Origin: Actinomadura violacea
GTDB lineage: Bacteria > Actinomycetota > Actinomycetes > Streptosporangiales > Streptosporangiaceae
Direction: 5' to 3'
DNA: 64,000 nucleotides
Assembly: GCF_017573465.1 (NCBI RefSeq)
Contig: NZ_JAGEPF010000006.1
Location: 248,001 to 312,000, forward strand
Position numbers and translations under genes: made by a program. Below the pieces are notes generated by a model that made no database searches, was not told the origin of the DNA, and saw only the letters and a program-made list of their open reading frames with translations. Within the stretch, counting starts at the first letter, position 1. Each line of letters opens with the position of its first letter. Shown here piece after piece: positions 8,675-17,596 of the stretch.

Positions 8675-8933
8675 CGTTGTCCGGGCGACACGAAACCAGA
8701 CCTCTGCCTAGCTCCGGCATGCTGCGCAGCGAAACACCGCATCCCCACGGGCCCCGCGCCGATCCGATGGGGGCCCCGCCCCCGGCAGCCTCAGGGAGCG
8801 GGCGCGGCCTGCCATGCCCGGGGCCGCCGCCGATAGGCCTGCGGGCCTGCTCGCGCTGACGTTGAGTCCGTATTCGGCAACCTGCTGCCCAAGTCTCACG
8901 ACAGTGCGCCTGGCCGCCTCTAGCGTTCGGGCT

Positions 8934-9488
8934 GTGAAGAACGAGTTCATGCCCGAGGAGCTCCGCGTTGCGACCGCTCACCTGGTCACCGAGACCGTCG
9001 ATCGGCTGCAGGAAGTCCTCCGCTACAGCCATGCCCCTGCCGAATGGGAATGGCCTCGGATGGTGCTCTACAGGATCACCGATGCTCAGGACACCCTCGG
9101 CATGCTGGTGGGGCTCTACGCCGCGCACGCGCTGCGTGCGGGCTGTGACCCTGATTCGGTCAGGAGGTACATGCAGACCTCTCAGCAGTGCTCGCGCGCT
9201 GAGTTGCCGCGGCAGCAAGACGTCGACTACCTCTATGGCCTCATGGGCTGGCCGGCCGAAGACCCGAAGGCCACCCGGTACACCATTGGCAAGATCCAGC
9301 GTGCCCGCCGTGGTGACGGCGACCGCCATGAGGAGTGGACCCTGGCCTGCGTCCACGCCCTGCAGGCATTCGCCTGCGCTGAGCCGGGCGAACTGGACGA
9401 CCTGCCCGCCGGCATCAGCACCAAAGCGAAACGCGTCTACGCGACTTTGGTTCAGCAGGGCAGTGAGCCGGAACCCGCTGACACCTAG
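8934..9488 (+). CDS. Hypothetical protein
   Basis: 184 residues from the GTG at 8934; the ATG at 8949 (MPEEL) is an alternative. Mostly helical, with a conserved-looking first half (ATAHLVTETVDRLQEVLRYS, WPRMVLYRITDAQDTLGMLVGLYAAHAL) and a charged middle (RRYMQTSQQCSRAELPRQQDVDYLY). No domain recognised. It is convergent with the STAS gene (gap of 93 bases). Confidence 0.6.
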   Translation: MKNEFMPEELRVATAHLVTETVDRLQEVLRYSHAPAEWEWPRMVLYRITDAQDTLGMLVGLYAAHALRAGCDPDSVRRYMQTSQQCSRAELPRQQDVDYLYGLMGWPAEDPKATRYTIGKIQRARRGDGDRHEEWTLACVHALQAFACAEPGELDDLPAGISTKAKRVYATLVQQGSEPEPADT

Positions 9489-9581
9489 GTGTTGCTGGCC
9501 AGGCGGTGGCGTCGCGGCGAGCGCGTTGCCGGCAGGCCGCTCGGCCGCACCCGGCGGGGCGGCGCCACATGGTGCCTGGGG

Positions 9582-9968
9582 CTACTCGGGCAGGGTGGCG
9601 GCGATGGTGATCCGCCGGTCCGCCCCGGTGTTCCGTAGGTGGTCGGCGACTTTGGGGGGCGGGCAGAGCAGTACGAACTGCCCGCCGGTCGCGGTCGCTT
9701 GTTTCCAGCCGCAGACGAAGGCGTTCAGCCCGGAGGAGTCGCAGAAGGTCAGGCCGGACAACTCCAGCGCCGTCCGTACCGGGGGAGCGGCCCACAGGGT
9801 GCGGGCGATGTAGTCCAGCAGATCGGGAGCGGTGGCCACGCCCAACTCGCCCCTCAGCACCAGCACCGCCCAGGGCCCGCGCCGCTGGGTGATGACCGAC
9901 AGCGCACTCGGGCGGCAGGGCGTAGACGGGGCACGTCCGGAATACGCTGGATAGGGATCATCGCGCAC
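9582..9968 (-). CDS. STAS domain protein (anti-sigma factor antagonist type)
   Basis: 128 residues starting at the GTG at 9968 (VRDDPYPAYSG). The C-terminal ~105 residues form a STAS fold: PWAVLVLRGELGVATAPDLLDYI, LELSGLTFCDSSGLNAFV, GGQFVLLCPPPKVADHLRNTG. The serine of DSSGLN is the site phosphorylated by anti-sigma kinases in SpoIIAA/RsbV-type proteins. No kinase or sigma gene is adjacent. A longer frame exists but its N-terminal part crosses the inverted repeat at 10060-10115 and looks non-coding. Confidence 0.8.
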   Translation of the reverse strand: MRDDPYPAYSGRAPSTPCRPSALSVITQRRGPWAVLVLRGELGVATAPDLLDYIARTLWAAPPVRTALELSGLTFCDSSGLNAFVCGWKQATATGGQFVLLCPPPKVADHLRNTGADRRITIAATLPE

Positions 9969-10059
9969 GTCAAGAAGGGTGAGGCGGAGGCCGGGGTTTC
10001 GGCTGTGGACAGCCGGTCCGAGCGTGGACCGGAAGGCCGTGACCGCACGCCGTAAATGT

Positions 10060-10115
10060 CGCTCGCCACGATCGTGGCAAGCCCGTCCTGCGAGTTGCCA
10101 TGATCGTGGCGAGCG
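10060..10115 (-). promoter_or_regulatory. 21-bp inverted repeat upstream of the STAS gene
   Basis: Arms 10060-10080 (CGCTCGCCACGATCGTGGCAA) and 10095-10115 are complementary except for one base, with a 14-base spacer. The first arm also contains the palindrome CCACGATCGTGG. It lies 92 bases upstream of the STAS start and 34 bases beyond the end of the pentapeptide gene, so it may be an operator or a hairpin ending transcription. No T-run is visible on the leftward strand. Confidence 0.6.
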
Positions 10116-10148
10116 GCAATTCCGGTGGCACCCCTTGACGACCACGTC

Positions 10149-11372
10149 TTAGCCGCACTGGGGGCTTCTCTCGAAGAGAGCTTCAGTGGGCGAGGAACTG
10201 GGGACGCCCACCCCCCGAGCGGGAACTCCCTGAGTGCCTCGCAGGTCCGCGCCGTACGCGCCGCTCAAGTCCGCCCCGGTCAGGCGTGCGTGGTTCAAAT
10301 TCGCCTTCTTCAGATACGCGCTGCGCAGGGTCGAAAATTCCAATCCCGCACTGGTCAGATCCGCGCCGCCCATTTTCGCATTGGTCAAATCCGCGCGGCC
10401 CATCTTCGCCCAGGTCAGATCAGCGTCTTCAAAGAACACGCTTCTCAGGCACGCGTGGATTAGTCTTGCGCGGTTCAGGTGCGCGTGAGCCAAGTTCGCA
10501 GCGTCGAAGTACGCGTCAATCGAGTCTGCGTCGGTCAGGTCTGCACCCTTCAGATCCGAGTTCTGCAGGTGCACGCGGAAAAGGTGCGCACCAGTCAGGC
10601 GCGCACCAGTCAGGTCTGCGCCGTCCAGGTGTGCGCTGTCCAAGTGTGCGCCGTCCAGGTGTGCGCCGTCCAAGTGTGCGCCGTCCAGGTCTGCGCCGTC
10701 CAGGTGCGCGCTGTCCAGATGCGCGCCCTCGGGAAGGGTGGCTCCGCGAAGGCGGGTGTTGTGCAGGTCCAGCGCGGGCGCGTCTTTGGGGTCTGGAGGG
10801 CGGCGGGCTAGGACGGTGAGGGCGGCGGTGACGTCGGTGTCGGGTTCATCTGGCAGATTCTGTTCTTTGGGGGCGGGATCGTGTTCGCGGATGAAGGCAG
10901 CCAGGACGTCGCGGATGGTCTGGCGGTCGCGGGGGGAGTCTTTGACGATGCGTTCCAGCGCATAGATGGCGGCGGTGCGGACCTCGCGTTTGTCTGAACC
11001 GAGTTGCTCGGTGGCTTTGGTGTAGCGGTCGGTGACCTGTCCCTGTTGGGAAGTGCGCAGTGTCTGCGCGCTGATCAGCAGCGTGCCGACCGTGGCCAGG
11101 ACACCTCCGATCAGGACCCAGGTGTTGACCTGGCGGTGGAGCCGCTGTTTAGCCAGGTCCATCAACTCCAGCCGCCGGTCGGCCGGAAGCGCGTCGAGTT
11201 CTGCCTGGGTCGGACGCGTGGGCAGTGCGGGCTGTCGGCGCCGGACTCTCGAGAGCCGGATCCGTCGCTCTCGTCTCCTCGGAGAGGGAGACGGAGGGGA
11301 GGGCGCCCGGTCAGGTTCCCGGTCGGGGGGCTCTTCGGGGTCGGCAGGGTTGTTGCGGGTGGAGTCGGCCAT
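10149..11372 (-). CDS. Membrane-anchored pentapeptide-repeat protein
   Basis: 407 residues. Pro/Arg-rich cytoplasmic N-terminus (1-75), one hydrophobic segment VNTWVLIGGVLATVGTLLIS (about 82-101), a helical linker with TDRYTKATEQLGSDKREVRTAAIYALERI (a region common before pentapeptide repeats in actinobacteria) and about 35 pentapeptide repeats from about residue 205 (A-[DH]-L-x-x), forming a right-handed quadrilateral beta helix. The repeats show as 15-base tandem repeats at about 10610-10725. The ATG is preceded by a weak GAAGAGAT. Role unknown; often scaffold or signalling proteins. Confidence 0.85.
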   Translation of the reverse strand: MADSTRNNPADPEEPPDREPDRAPSPPSPSPRRRERRIRLSRVRRRQPALPTRPTQAELDALPADRRLELMDLAKQRLHRQVNTWVLIGGVLATVGTLLISAQTLRTSQQGQVTDRYTKATEQLGSDKREVRTAAIYALERIVKDSPRDRQTIRDVLAAFIREHDPAPKEQNLPDEPDTDVTAALTVLARRPPDPKDAPALDLHNTRLRGATLPEGAHLDSAHLDGADLDGAHLDGAHLDGAHLDSAHLDGADLTGARLTGAHLFRVHLQNSDLKGADLTDADSIDAYFDAANLAHAHLNRARLIHACLRSVFFEDADLTWAKMGRADLTNAKMGGADLTSAGLEFSTLRSAYLKKANLNHARLTGADLSGAYGADLRGTQGVPARGVGVPSSSPTEALFERSPQCG

Positions 11373-11438
11373 ATCTCTTCAGACGCCCACGGCACGCGAT
11401 CGGACTGCTACCCGTGAGAGGTCCGTGTGGCCCGGAGG

Positions 11439-12345
11439 TCACCGGGATGTAGCGGGACCCAGCCGGGCCGCCGGGGCTTCGGGATAAGAGCCCTTACCCC
11501 GAAGCCTCTCCGCCGGACTCACATATCCGCCCGATCTTTCCCGAGTGCTACGGCGACCCCATATGGCGAGGTAGAGGGCGTGCGGGTCCAGGCCCCTCCC
11601 GTACACCAGCGCCCGCTCGCCGGACTGGCCTCGCGCGGCCGCCACCGTCATGGCGGTGCCGTGCGAGATCTCGCCACGCGAGACCTGCAGGACGGTGAAC
11701 GCCGCGGCGACGGGGTCGTCGGCGGATGGGGTGTCTGCGGTGTAGGAGTGGCCCTGCTGGTGCAGGCGCTCTTGGATGCGCGCGGCCAGCATCTGAGCGG
11801 CGGCGGCCCTGGGCGAGCTCGGCGAGGAGGTGCGGGGGTAGAGCTTGCGAGGCCGTCCTTCTCGCCTTGGGACAGGTGCGTGTTGTCCGATTGGGAGGCG
11901 CAGGGGCTGGGATTGCTGCGGTAGAACTCCAGGGGGTACGGGTAGATCATGATCGACTTTGGGTCGAAGGTGGCCGCCACCAGTCCGCGTCGTGCCGGCT
12001 CGGGCCGCAGGTTGTGATCGACCACGTCTTTGGGCCAATAGTTGGGTTCCCCGGCCATAAAGGTGTAGATGCCGGGGCGGCGGCCGGCGGCATCGGGGAC
12101 GAAGACACCGTCGGCGTCGGTGGTGGGCTGGTATCCGGGGTCGTCCTCGAAGCGGAACTCCTCCTTGCAGGGGCCGCTGGGGTTCTGGTGCTCGTGGTGG
12201 AAGGCCACGGCGTGCAGGAACTCGTGCCGCACCGTGTCGATCCAGTCCTTGGGCAGTTCCTTGTCGAAGCCGCCGAGGTTCAGGCTGCACTGGTGCGCGC
12301 GGCCGCCGCCCTTGCCGGTGGGGGCATAGCTCGAAGGAACCTCTA
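11439..12345 (-). pseudogene. Astacin-like (M12A) metalloprotease relic
   Basis: Minus-strand frame from about 12345 reads ...RAHQCSLNLGGFDKELPKDWIDTV then the zinc site HEFLHAVAFHHEH (HExxHxxxxxH) and later the Met-turn SIMIYP; both fit metzincins of astacin type. After THLSQGEKDGL (about 11850) a frameshift moves the continuation KLYPRTSSPSSPRAAAAQML...VLQVSRGE to another frame, ending at 11439. No start codon, signal peptide or propeptide exists upstream of 12345, where a stop occurs. So the gene is 5'-truncated and frameshifted. Originally a secreted protease. Confidence 0.72.
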
Positions 12346-12498
12346 CATCACCTCATACCTTTGCCCGCCAGTGCCCACTACTGGGGCGCGCCGGAGGGCG
12401 AGCCGCGGCGGCTCGTCGTCCCAGGCGGCAGGGCACGTGCCGAGATGCTCGCGGCGCCGCCCACGACCGCCTTGCTCTTAGCTTGTGAATCGAACTAC

Positions 12499-12516
12499 TG
12501 TGAAGTTCACTTCACA
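12499..12516 (+). promoter_or_regulatory. Palindromic operator-like site TGTGAAGT-TC-ACTTCACA
   Basis: Perfect 8-bp arms with a two-base centre. It ends two bases before the AGGAGG ribosome binding site (12518-12523) of the gene starting at 12529, so a bound protein or hairpin would block expression. Confidence 0.6.
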
Positions 12517-12528
12517 CAGGAGGCAGTT

Positions 12529-13596
12529 ATGGAGCCATTGGATTCTCTGCCGGACATCGACCCGAGTGCTCACGCCACCGACTCCTGGACATGGGGTGAG
12601 CAGAGGTACTACGTCGTCGGGGACGGAGAGCGATGGTACGCGTGGGTCGACGCGCATCCCGAGGCGTCGGTCTACCAGGTCGCCGATGAGGATGAAGCCC
12701 GTGCGGTCCTCGACCGTGAGCAGGCGTGGTGGTCGTTCGCGTCCGAGCACGGCAATCGCGTGGCCAAGGTGGAGGTGGCCGATCGTCCCGGCGCGGACCT
12801 CAACGGAGATCTGCGGACGTTCTATGACGCGGTCCTGGTCGATGGCGGCGAAGCCGGTGTCATCGTGGCGATCCGGAAAGAGGACGACTACGCCCTGCAG
12901 CGCTTCGGCAGCCTGATCGACGCCGGCGAGGCGTTCGCGGCCGAGGCCGAACGCTTCGCCGAGCAGGTCGAGCGGGACGGGCTGACCCGGTTCCCCGGTA
13001 TCGCTGCAGCCAACCTGCGTTATCGCGCAGCGGTGGCGCGGTCCGACATCGCCCGCGTCGCACTCGGGGACGCGGTGCGCCGCCAGGGGGCCCGGTTGCG
13101 CGGTGAGCGTGGGCTGACGCCGTTCATGGCCCACCGCCTCGGGGTGTCTCGAGAGTTCCTCTACAGGGTGTTGGCCGGCCGGGAGTGGGCCGGGCAGACG
13201 CCGGGGCCGTCGCCGTCCACTGGCTGGACGGCGACGGCCGGGTTCGCGATCGAGGGCGACGACCTGCACCAGGCCCACGACATACTGGCCCAGGTGCTGA
13301 CCGCGATGAGCGTCTCGTTGACCGAGGACGCATCACTGGAGGAGGGGCAGCGGGGCACCTGGTTCGCCCGATGCCGGCTGGACCTGAGCGACCTCGGCGA
13401 AACCGCACCTGACGACGCGCTCACCCGCCTCAGGTACATCGTGCGGGAACTGCCAGAGGTGACCTGGCGGGTGCAGGCCCGCCCCGGTCAGCGGGCCGGA
13501 CGGTTCGACTGGCCGAGCGGCTGGGACACCCGCGACCAGGTCCTGGTGTCCCCGGCCGTCCGGGCCGCCGAGGTCCAGGTGTACGAAGCCGGCTGA
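12529..13596 (+). CDS. Hypothetical protein with HTH-like segment
   Basis: 355 residues from the ATG at 12529, which has a perfect AGGAGG five bases upstream; the longer open frame crosses the operator and is not used. Acidic N-terminal half (SWTWGEQRYYVVGDGERWYAWVD), helical middle (FAAEAERFAEQVERDGLTRF), then RGERGLTPFMAHRLGVSREFLYRVLAGREW (about 185-214), a helix-turn-helix-like stretch, and a C-terminal alpha/beta part. No family recognised. If the HTH is real it may bind the palindrome at its own promoter. Convergent with the secreted protein to the right. Confidence 0.65.
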   Translation: MEPLDSLPDIDPSAHATDSWTWGEQRYYVVGDGERWYAWVDAHPEASVYQVADEDEARAVLDREQAWWSFASEHGNRVAKVEVADRPGADLNGDLRTFYDAVLVDGGEAGVIVAIRKEDDYALQRFGSLIDAGEAFAAEAERFAEQVERDGLTRFPGIAAANLRYRAAVARSDIARVALGDAVRRQGARLRGERGLTPFMAHRLGVSREFLYRVLAGREWAGQTPGPSPSTGWTATAGFAIEGDDLHQAHDILAQVLTAMSVSLTEDASLEEGQRGTWFARCRLDLSDLGETAPDDALTRLRYIVRELPEVTWRVQARPGQRAGRFDWPSGWDTRDQVLVSPAVRAAEVQVYEAG

Positions 13597-13598
13597 CC

Positions 13599-14069
13599 TC
13601 ACACGTGGATCGGGACGCCGCAGTGCCAGCCCTTGTAGCTCTCGCACGCGGTGATCTCGATCTGCGAGTAGGTGCTGTAGTGGCTGCTGTCGTGGAAATG
13701 CACTTTGTGGTTCTGCCGGGCGCCGGCCTTCCCGATCTGCTTGTTGTGGGCGCTGTGGCCGAAGTTCTTGTAGTGCAGATACAGGTAGACGGTGCCGCTG
13801 TGGCAGGAGTTGTAGACGTTGCCGTCGTACTCCACGTAGCCGGGGAACGCGATCGAGCCCCAGCCGCCCCAGCCCAGAGTGCCGTCGCCGCCTCCACAGC
13901 CGACGCGAGGGTGGACGCGGTGCTTGTGGTCGTTCACCTTCTTGGCCGGACTCGGCTTGTTGTGGTGCGGGTCGGGCGCCTGAGCGGAGCTGGCGAACGC
14001 CGCCGAGGCCGGCAGCATGCTCAATACCGCAGCGGCTGCGGTGACAGAAACCACCTGAGCGATCTTCAC
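13599..14069 (-). CDS. Secreted small Cys-containing protein
   Basis: 156 residues from the GTG at 14069. Signal peptide: KIAQVVSVTAAAAVLSMLPASAAFASSA with probable cleavage near ASA/AFA. Mature part: His/Lys-rich linker (HHNKPSPAKKVNDHKHRVHP), then a Gly-rich aromatic domain with cysteines at VGCGG, NSCHSG, TACES and HCGV, likely two disulphides. No known family recognised. Its general character resembles the broken protein at 7.5-7.8 kb. Possibly a secreted adhesin or inhibitor; unproven. Confidence 0.68.
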   Translation of the reverse strand: MKIAQVVSVTAAAAVLSMLPASAAFASSAQAPDPHHNKPSPAKKVNDHKHRVHPRVGCGGGDGTLGWGGWGSIAFPGYVEYDGNVYNSCHSGTVYLYLHYKNFGHSAHNKQIGKAGARQNHKVHFHDSSHYSTYSQIEITACESYKGWHCGVPIHV

Positions 14070-15103
14070 AGTGAGTCGTCCCTTTCGGGGGCGCGCCACA
14101 GTCGCCTGTGACGTCGGAAAACGCGAGTAGAACGGAAGGTTCAGGACTCCGAGAGCGCGGGCGGATATCACCCCCTTTGAGGCGTGAGCTTCAATCTGCC
14201 AATTCCGGCAAATCCACGAAGATCTTGGCGCAATCACCATGAAACCCCATCCGCAAATACACGTACTTCAACAATTTGTTGACACGCGTGTTGCTATGTG
14301 AGGGTTGTGGTTTTCCCGTACTCGACGGGTGGCGGGAGCGAAGCCATGCCACGTCAGAGGAGTCACACCACGACCCGGCCTACCGGCTGGCTTAGCAAGA
14401 GACCCTGCTCACCCAGACGCTGCCCTGAGGTCGCTGAAAGGTTCGCGGGCCACGAACTCAGCGGCTGATGCCGTGGCTTGGGCCGTGGTGAGGGCTGTGA
14501 CGGTGGGGGTGTTGGGCTTCTTCGGTGGCGCGGCAGCACGGGCGGCGCGTTGTCCGGCGACTTGCCGGGTGCGGTAGGGGGCGCGTTGACGTAGTTCGGC
14601 GCGGGCGTAGCCGGGTGGGATCTGGCGGCGAGTGTCGAGTTCGGCGGTGGCCACGAGCCGCGCGGAGGTCTCCTCGGCGGCATTGCCGGCTGATGGTCGC
14701 TTATAGCCTGGTGGTCCGTGCCGTACGTCTCCTTGGCAGGCGGCGCCGTGAGCGAGACTGTAGGGGCTGGCCAGGGTCAGCGGCCGAGTCTGTCGCCGCG
14801 ACCGGGTCCATGGCTTGGGCCGCGGTGCCGGTCCGGGGCCTGCGAGGCCGCAGACCGGGACGCACGCTGTGCACGGACGTGGCGAATGCGTTGTGCCTGC
14901 TCTTCGGCAGCGTGGCGTTCGGGCAGCGTCGTGCGGATGGCTTGCTCGGTCCGGATCGTGGTGAGCGCGGTGCGAGCGCCGGCGGAGCTGGGCGGCTCGG
15001 CGGTGACCACGCCGGGGAGCGCGAGCCGATCAGGCGCCTGTTCTTCATCTTGCTCTGCAGCAGATCTCTGTGTCGGATCACATCGGACAGCGGCAGATGT
15101 CCT
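14070..15103. other. No supported gene; possible decayed plasmid-type gene
   Basis: Frames on both strands are arginine/proline-rich. On the minus strand a stretch around 14500-14660 (ELDTRRQIPPGYARAELRQ, RTRQVAGQRAARAAAPPKK) looks protein-like and could be the end of a decayed element gene, but no start or family is identifiable. Confidence 0.35.
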
Positions 15104-15721
15104 TGTTGAGCGCGGAGTCTTTGTCAGTGGGAACGCGGACCTGATGTCAGTGGTCGGCGCGGATCTGATGTCAGTGCTGGCTCGGGGGCGTCGTTTGGGG
15201 GCGCGCCGGTCAGTCTGTCGCCTGGTGGTCGGTGTTGAGGGCGGACGGGACCGCGTCGTGCGAGGTTGGGCCCGGCGCTGCCGGATCGTTCGGTGCCGGG
15301 CTGGGCCTGCGGGCGGGGAGGTGTCGGGGAGCTCTCCGCGTTCGTCGGCGATGTCTCCGTCGTTGTGGAGCCGGAAAGGCGGACTAGATGTCGGTGGCAC
15401 GCGTGGAAAAGTTGTCGGCGGAGCGAGGCCGGTTAGTGGTCATCTTGCGATGCCCGCCGACGCCTGAGCCATGCGCGCACTTCGGTGACAGGCACGATCA
15501 CGAGCATCAAGCCGACGGCGGCGGACAGGTGGTCACTCCACGTCCGGTCCCAGATCAACAGCGTGTTCAGCCCCCACGCGATCAGGAACATCAGTGCGTA
15601 CACCGCAGCACGGCCCAACCAGGGCCAGCTTCCGAGCATCTCGCCACTCCTCGCCACCACGCAACGGAGCCCGCTGACATCTTCCCCGCCGACAGCGCTG
15701 ACAACTTCTCCGCGCTCAACA
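15104..15721. mobile_element. 618-bp IS-like element without transposase (IS21-type ends)
   Basis: The left end reads TGTTGAGCGCGGAGTCTTTG then TCAGTG and two further copies of a GCGGAnCTGATGTCAGTG motif. The right end, on the other strand from 15721, reads TGTTGAGCGCGGAGAAGTTG then TCAGCG followed by a GATGTCAGCG copy. Terminal TG...CA and several subterminal repeats are features of IS21-family ends. No istA/istB is present, so this is a deletion derivative or MITE-like element. It carries only the small membrane-protein frame at 15433-15639. No clear target duplication. Confidence 0.6.
15433..15639 (-). CDS. Small two-pass membrane protein
   Basis: 68 residues from the ATG at 15639 (MLGSWPWLG), chosen over the upstream GTG because AGGAG lies 7 bases before it. 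Two hydrophobic stretches (AAVYALMFLIAWGLNTLLIW and LSAAVGLMLVIVPVTEV) and a basic C-terminus RAWLRRRR. Lies inside the IS-like element. Function unknown. Confidence 0.5.
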   Translation of the reverse strand: MLGSWPWLGRAAVYALMFLIAWGLNTLLIWDRTWSDHLSAAVGLMLVIVPVTEVRAWLRRRRASQDDH

Positions 15722-15780
15722 TTAGGTTTCCAGGGACAGCGTCACGTTCGGATTAACTCTTCCACCCGCCTGGAGCCACG

Positions 15781-16395
15781 GTGAACGAACACCAGCACCT
15801 GTTCCTGGGGTCGGCCGGCCTCGGCGGCCTACCAGGCTGGCTCATGTCGCTCCCCACCCCTCCCACCCGGGCCGTGCTCATTCCCACCGCGGCCAACCCG
15901 CTGCGGTCGGCACCGTTCGTCGAAGCCGCGGCGCAACTGCTGCGCCACGAGGGCATGACCGTCGAACGCCTCGACCTGCAACACACTGAGCCATCCACCG
16001 CCGAACGCGCCCTCCGCACAGCCGATCTGGTCTTCGTCACCGGCGGCTATGCGATCTTCCTTCTGCAGCACGTGCACCGAACTCGCTTCGACCAGGTCCT
16101 CCGCCAAGCCGTCACCAGCGGACGAACGGCCTACGTCGGCATCTCCGCCGGAGCCGCACTCGCAGGACCCGACCTCCGCTTCTTCCGCGACACCGAGGAC
16201 CCCGGCCGGGTCGTCTCGACCACCGGCCTCGGCCTCGTTCCGTTCACGGTCCTGCCGCACCGCAACCGCGACAACGCCGAACGCCACGACCGCCACACCC
16301 TCCGACACGACCGCCAGGTCCGATTCATCTCAATCAACGACGACCAGGCCGTCGCCGTCCACGCCACCTCCTGGAAAATCCAGCAATCACCATGA
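15781..16395 (+). CDS. Peptidase E (S51) family protein
   Basis: 204 residues, class I glutamine-amidotransferase-like fold. Visible: HLFLGSAGLGGLP near the N-terminus, FVTGGYAIFLLQ and the nucleophile elbow GISAGAAL (Ser about residue 122), as in dipeptidase E and related proteins. Family members cleave Asp-X dipeptides or act as cyanophycinase-like enzymes. GTG start at 15781; the first bases lie 60 bases after the IS-like element, so its promoter may have been affected. The right neighbour is the IS3 insertion. Confidence 0.82.
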   Translation: MNEHQHLFLGSAGLGGLPGWLMSLPTPPTRAVLIPTAANPLRSAPFVEAAAQLLRHEGMTVERLDLQHTEPSTAERALRTADLVFVTGGYAIFLLQHVHRTRFDQVLRQAVTSGRTAYVGISAGAALAGPDLRFFRDTEDPGRVVSTTGLGLVPFTVLPHRNRDNAERHDRHTLRHDRQVRFISINDDQAVAVHATSWKIQQSP

Positions 16396-16438
16396 GACCC
16401 ACCGGTCAGCATGAAGCGCCCCGGTTTCGATGGAGGCT

Positions 16439-17596
16439 CTAGGTTGTGGCTGTGACCTGCAGCTCTGTGTGGTTTTGGGAGTAGTGGAGCGCCTCGTATT
16501 CGTCGGGTGGGATATGGCCGATCTCACCGTGGAGCCTGGTGGTGTTGTACCAGTCGACCCACTCGGCGGTGGCCAGCTCGACACCGGTCAGGTTCTTCCA
16601 CGGCCCACGAGGTTTGATCAGCTCGGTTTTGTAGAGCCCGATCGCCGACTCCATCAACGCGTTGTCCAGCGCGTCGCCGACGGTGCCGATGGAGGCGTCG
16701 ATCCCGGTGTCGACCAGATGCGTGGTGAACCGGAAAGAGGTGTATTGCGACCCGGCGTCGCTGTGATGGACCAGGCCGGGCCCAACGGGTCGTCCGGCTC
16801 GATCGCGTCGCCACAGCGCCATGTCGAGGGCGTCCAGCACCAGGCGGGTCCGCTTGCTGGTCGCCGCGGCCCAGCCGACGACGGCGCGGGAGAAGATGTC
16901 GACCACGAACGCGACGTAGACGACGCCGGCCCACGTGGTCACGTGGGTGAAGTCGGCGACCCAGCGACGGTTCGGGCTGGGGGCGGCGAAGTCGCGGCGC
17001 AGCAGATCGGCGGCCCGCTGGTGCCCGTCATCGCGGACGGTGGTGCGGACCTTGCGGCCGCGGCGGGCACCGTGCAGGCCCAGCTCGCGCATCAACCGTT
17101 CGACCGTGCAGCGCGCCACGGCATGGCCCTCGCGCTGAAGCCGCCGCCAGACCTTGCGAGCGCCGTACACCCGGTAGTCGTCGGTGTAGATGCGGGTGAT
17201 CTCGGTCTTGAGCCATGCGTCACGCTCGGCTCGGGCAGAGGCCGGGCGGGACTTGGCGGCGTAGTAGGTGGACGGTGCGATCTTGGTGCCGTGCTCGGAC
17301 AGCACCCGGCAGATCGGCTCGACCCCGAACACCTTCTTGAATGCGTCGATGAACGCAGTCAGTACCTGTGCGGCCGGTCGAGCTCGGCCGCGAAGAAACC
17401 CGCCGCCGCCTTCAGGATCTCGTTCGCCCGACGCAGCTCGGCGTTCTCCCGCTTGAGCCGCTTGAGCTCCACAGAATCCTCGGTCGTGGTCCCCAGCCGG
17501 GCGCCGGCGTCGACCTGGTCCTGACGCACCCAACTGCGCACCGTCTCGGCATGCTTGACACCCAGTTTGGTCGCGACCGCCTTCATCGCCGACCAC
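16439..17596 (-). CDS. IS3-family transposase OrfB (rve integrase core)
   Basis: The frame is open from 17596 but homology starts near 17400 (PAAQVLTAFIDAFKKVFGVEPICRVL), so it is normally made as an OrfAB fusion by -1 frameshifting. DDE residues are present: Asp in WVADFTHVTTW, Asp in LVHHSDAGSQYTS and Glu in GDALDNALMESAIGLYK. Ends with the typical WVDWYNTTRLHGEIGHIPP. It looks functional. Confidence 0.88.
   Translation of the reverse strand: MVGDEGGRDQTGCQACRDGAQLGASGPGRRRRPAGDHDRGFCGAQAAQAGERRAASGERDPEGGGGFLRGRARPAAQVLTAFIDAFKKVFGVEPICRVLSEHGTKIAPSTYYAAKSRPASARAERDAWLKTEITRIYTDDYRVYGARKVWRRLQREGHAVARCTVERLMRELGLHGARRGRKVRTTVRDDGHQRAADLLRRDFAAPSPNRRWVADFTHVTTWAGVVYVAFVVDIFSRAVVGWAAATSKRTRLVLDALDMALWRRDRAGRPVGPGLVHHSDAGSQYTSFRFTTHLVDTGIDASIGTVGDALDNALMESAIGLYKTELIKPRGPWKNLTGVELATAEWVDWYNTTRLHGEIGHIPPDEYEALHYSQNHTELQVTATT

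Noticed and set aside
9969..10145. N-terminal extension of the STAS protein
   Set aside because: The extension crosses the large inverted repeat and has non-protein-like composition; the GTG at 9968 gives a normal STAS length.
10600..10725. CRISPR-like short regular repeats
   Set aside because: 15-base periodicity comes from pentapeptide codons within an intact gene; no spacers and no cas genes.
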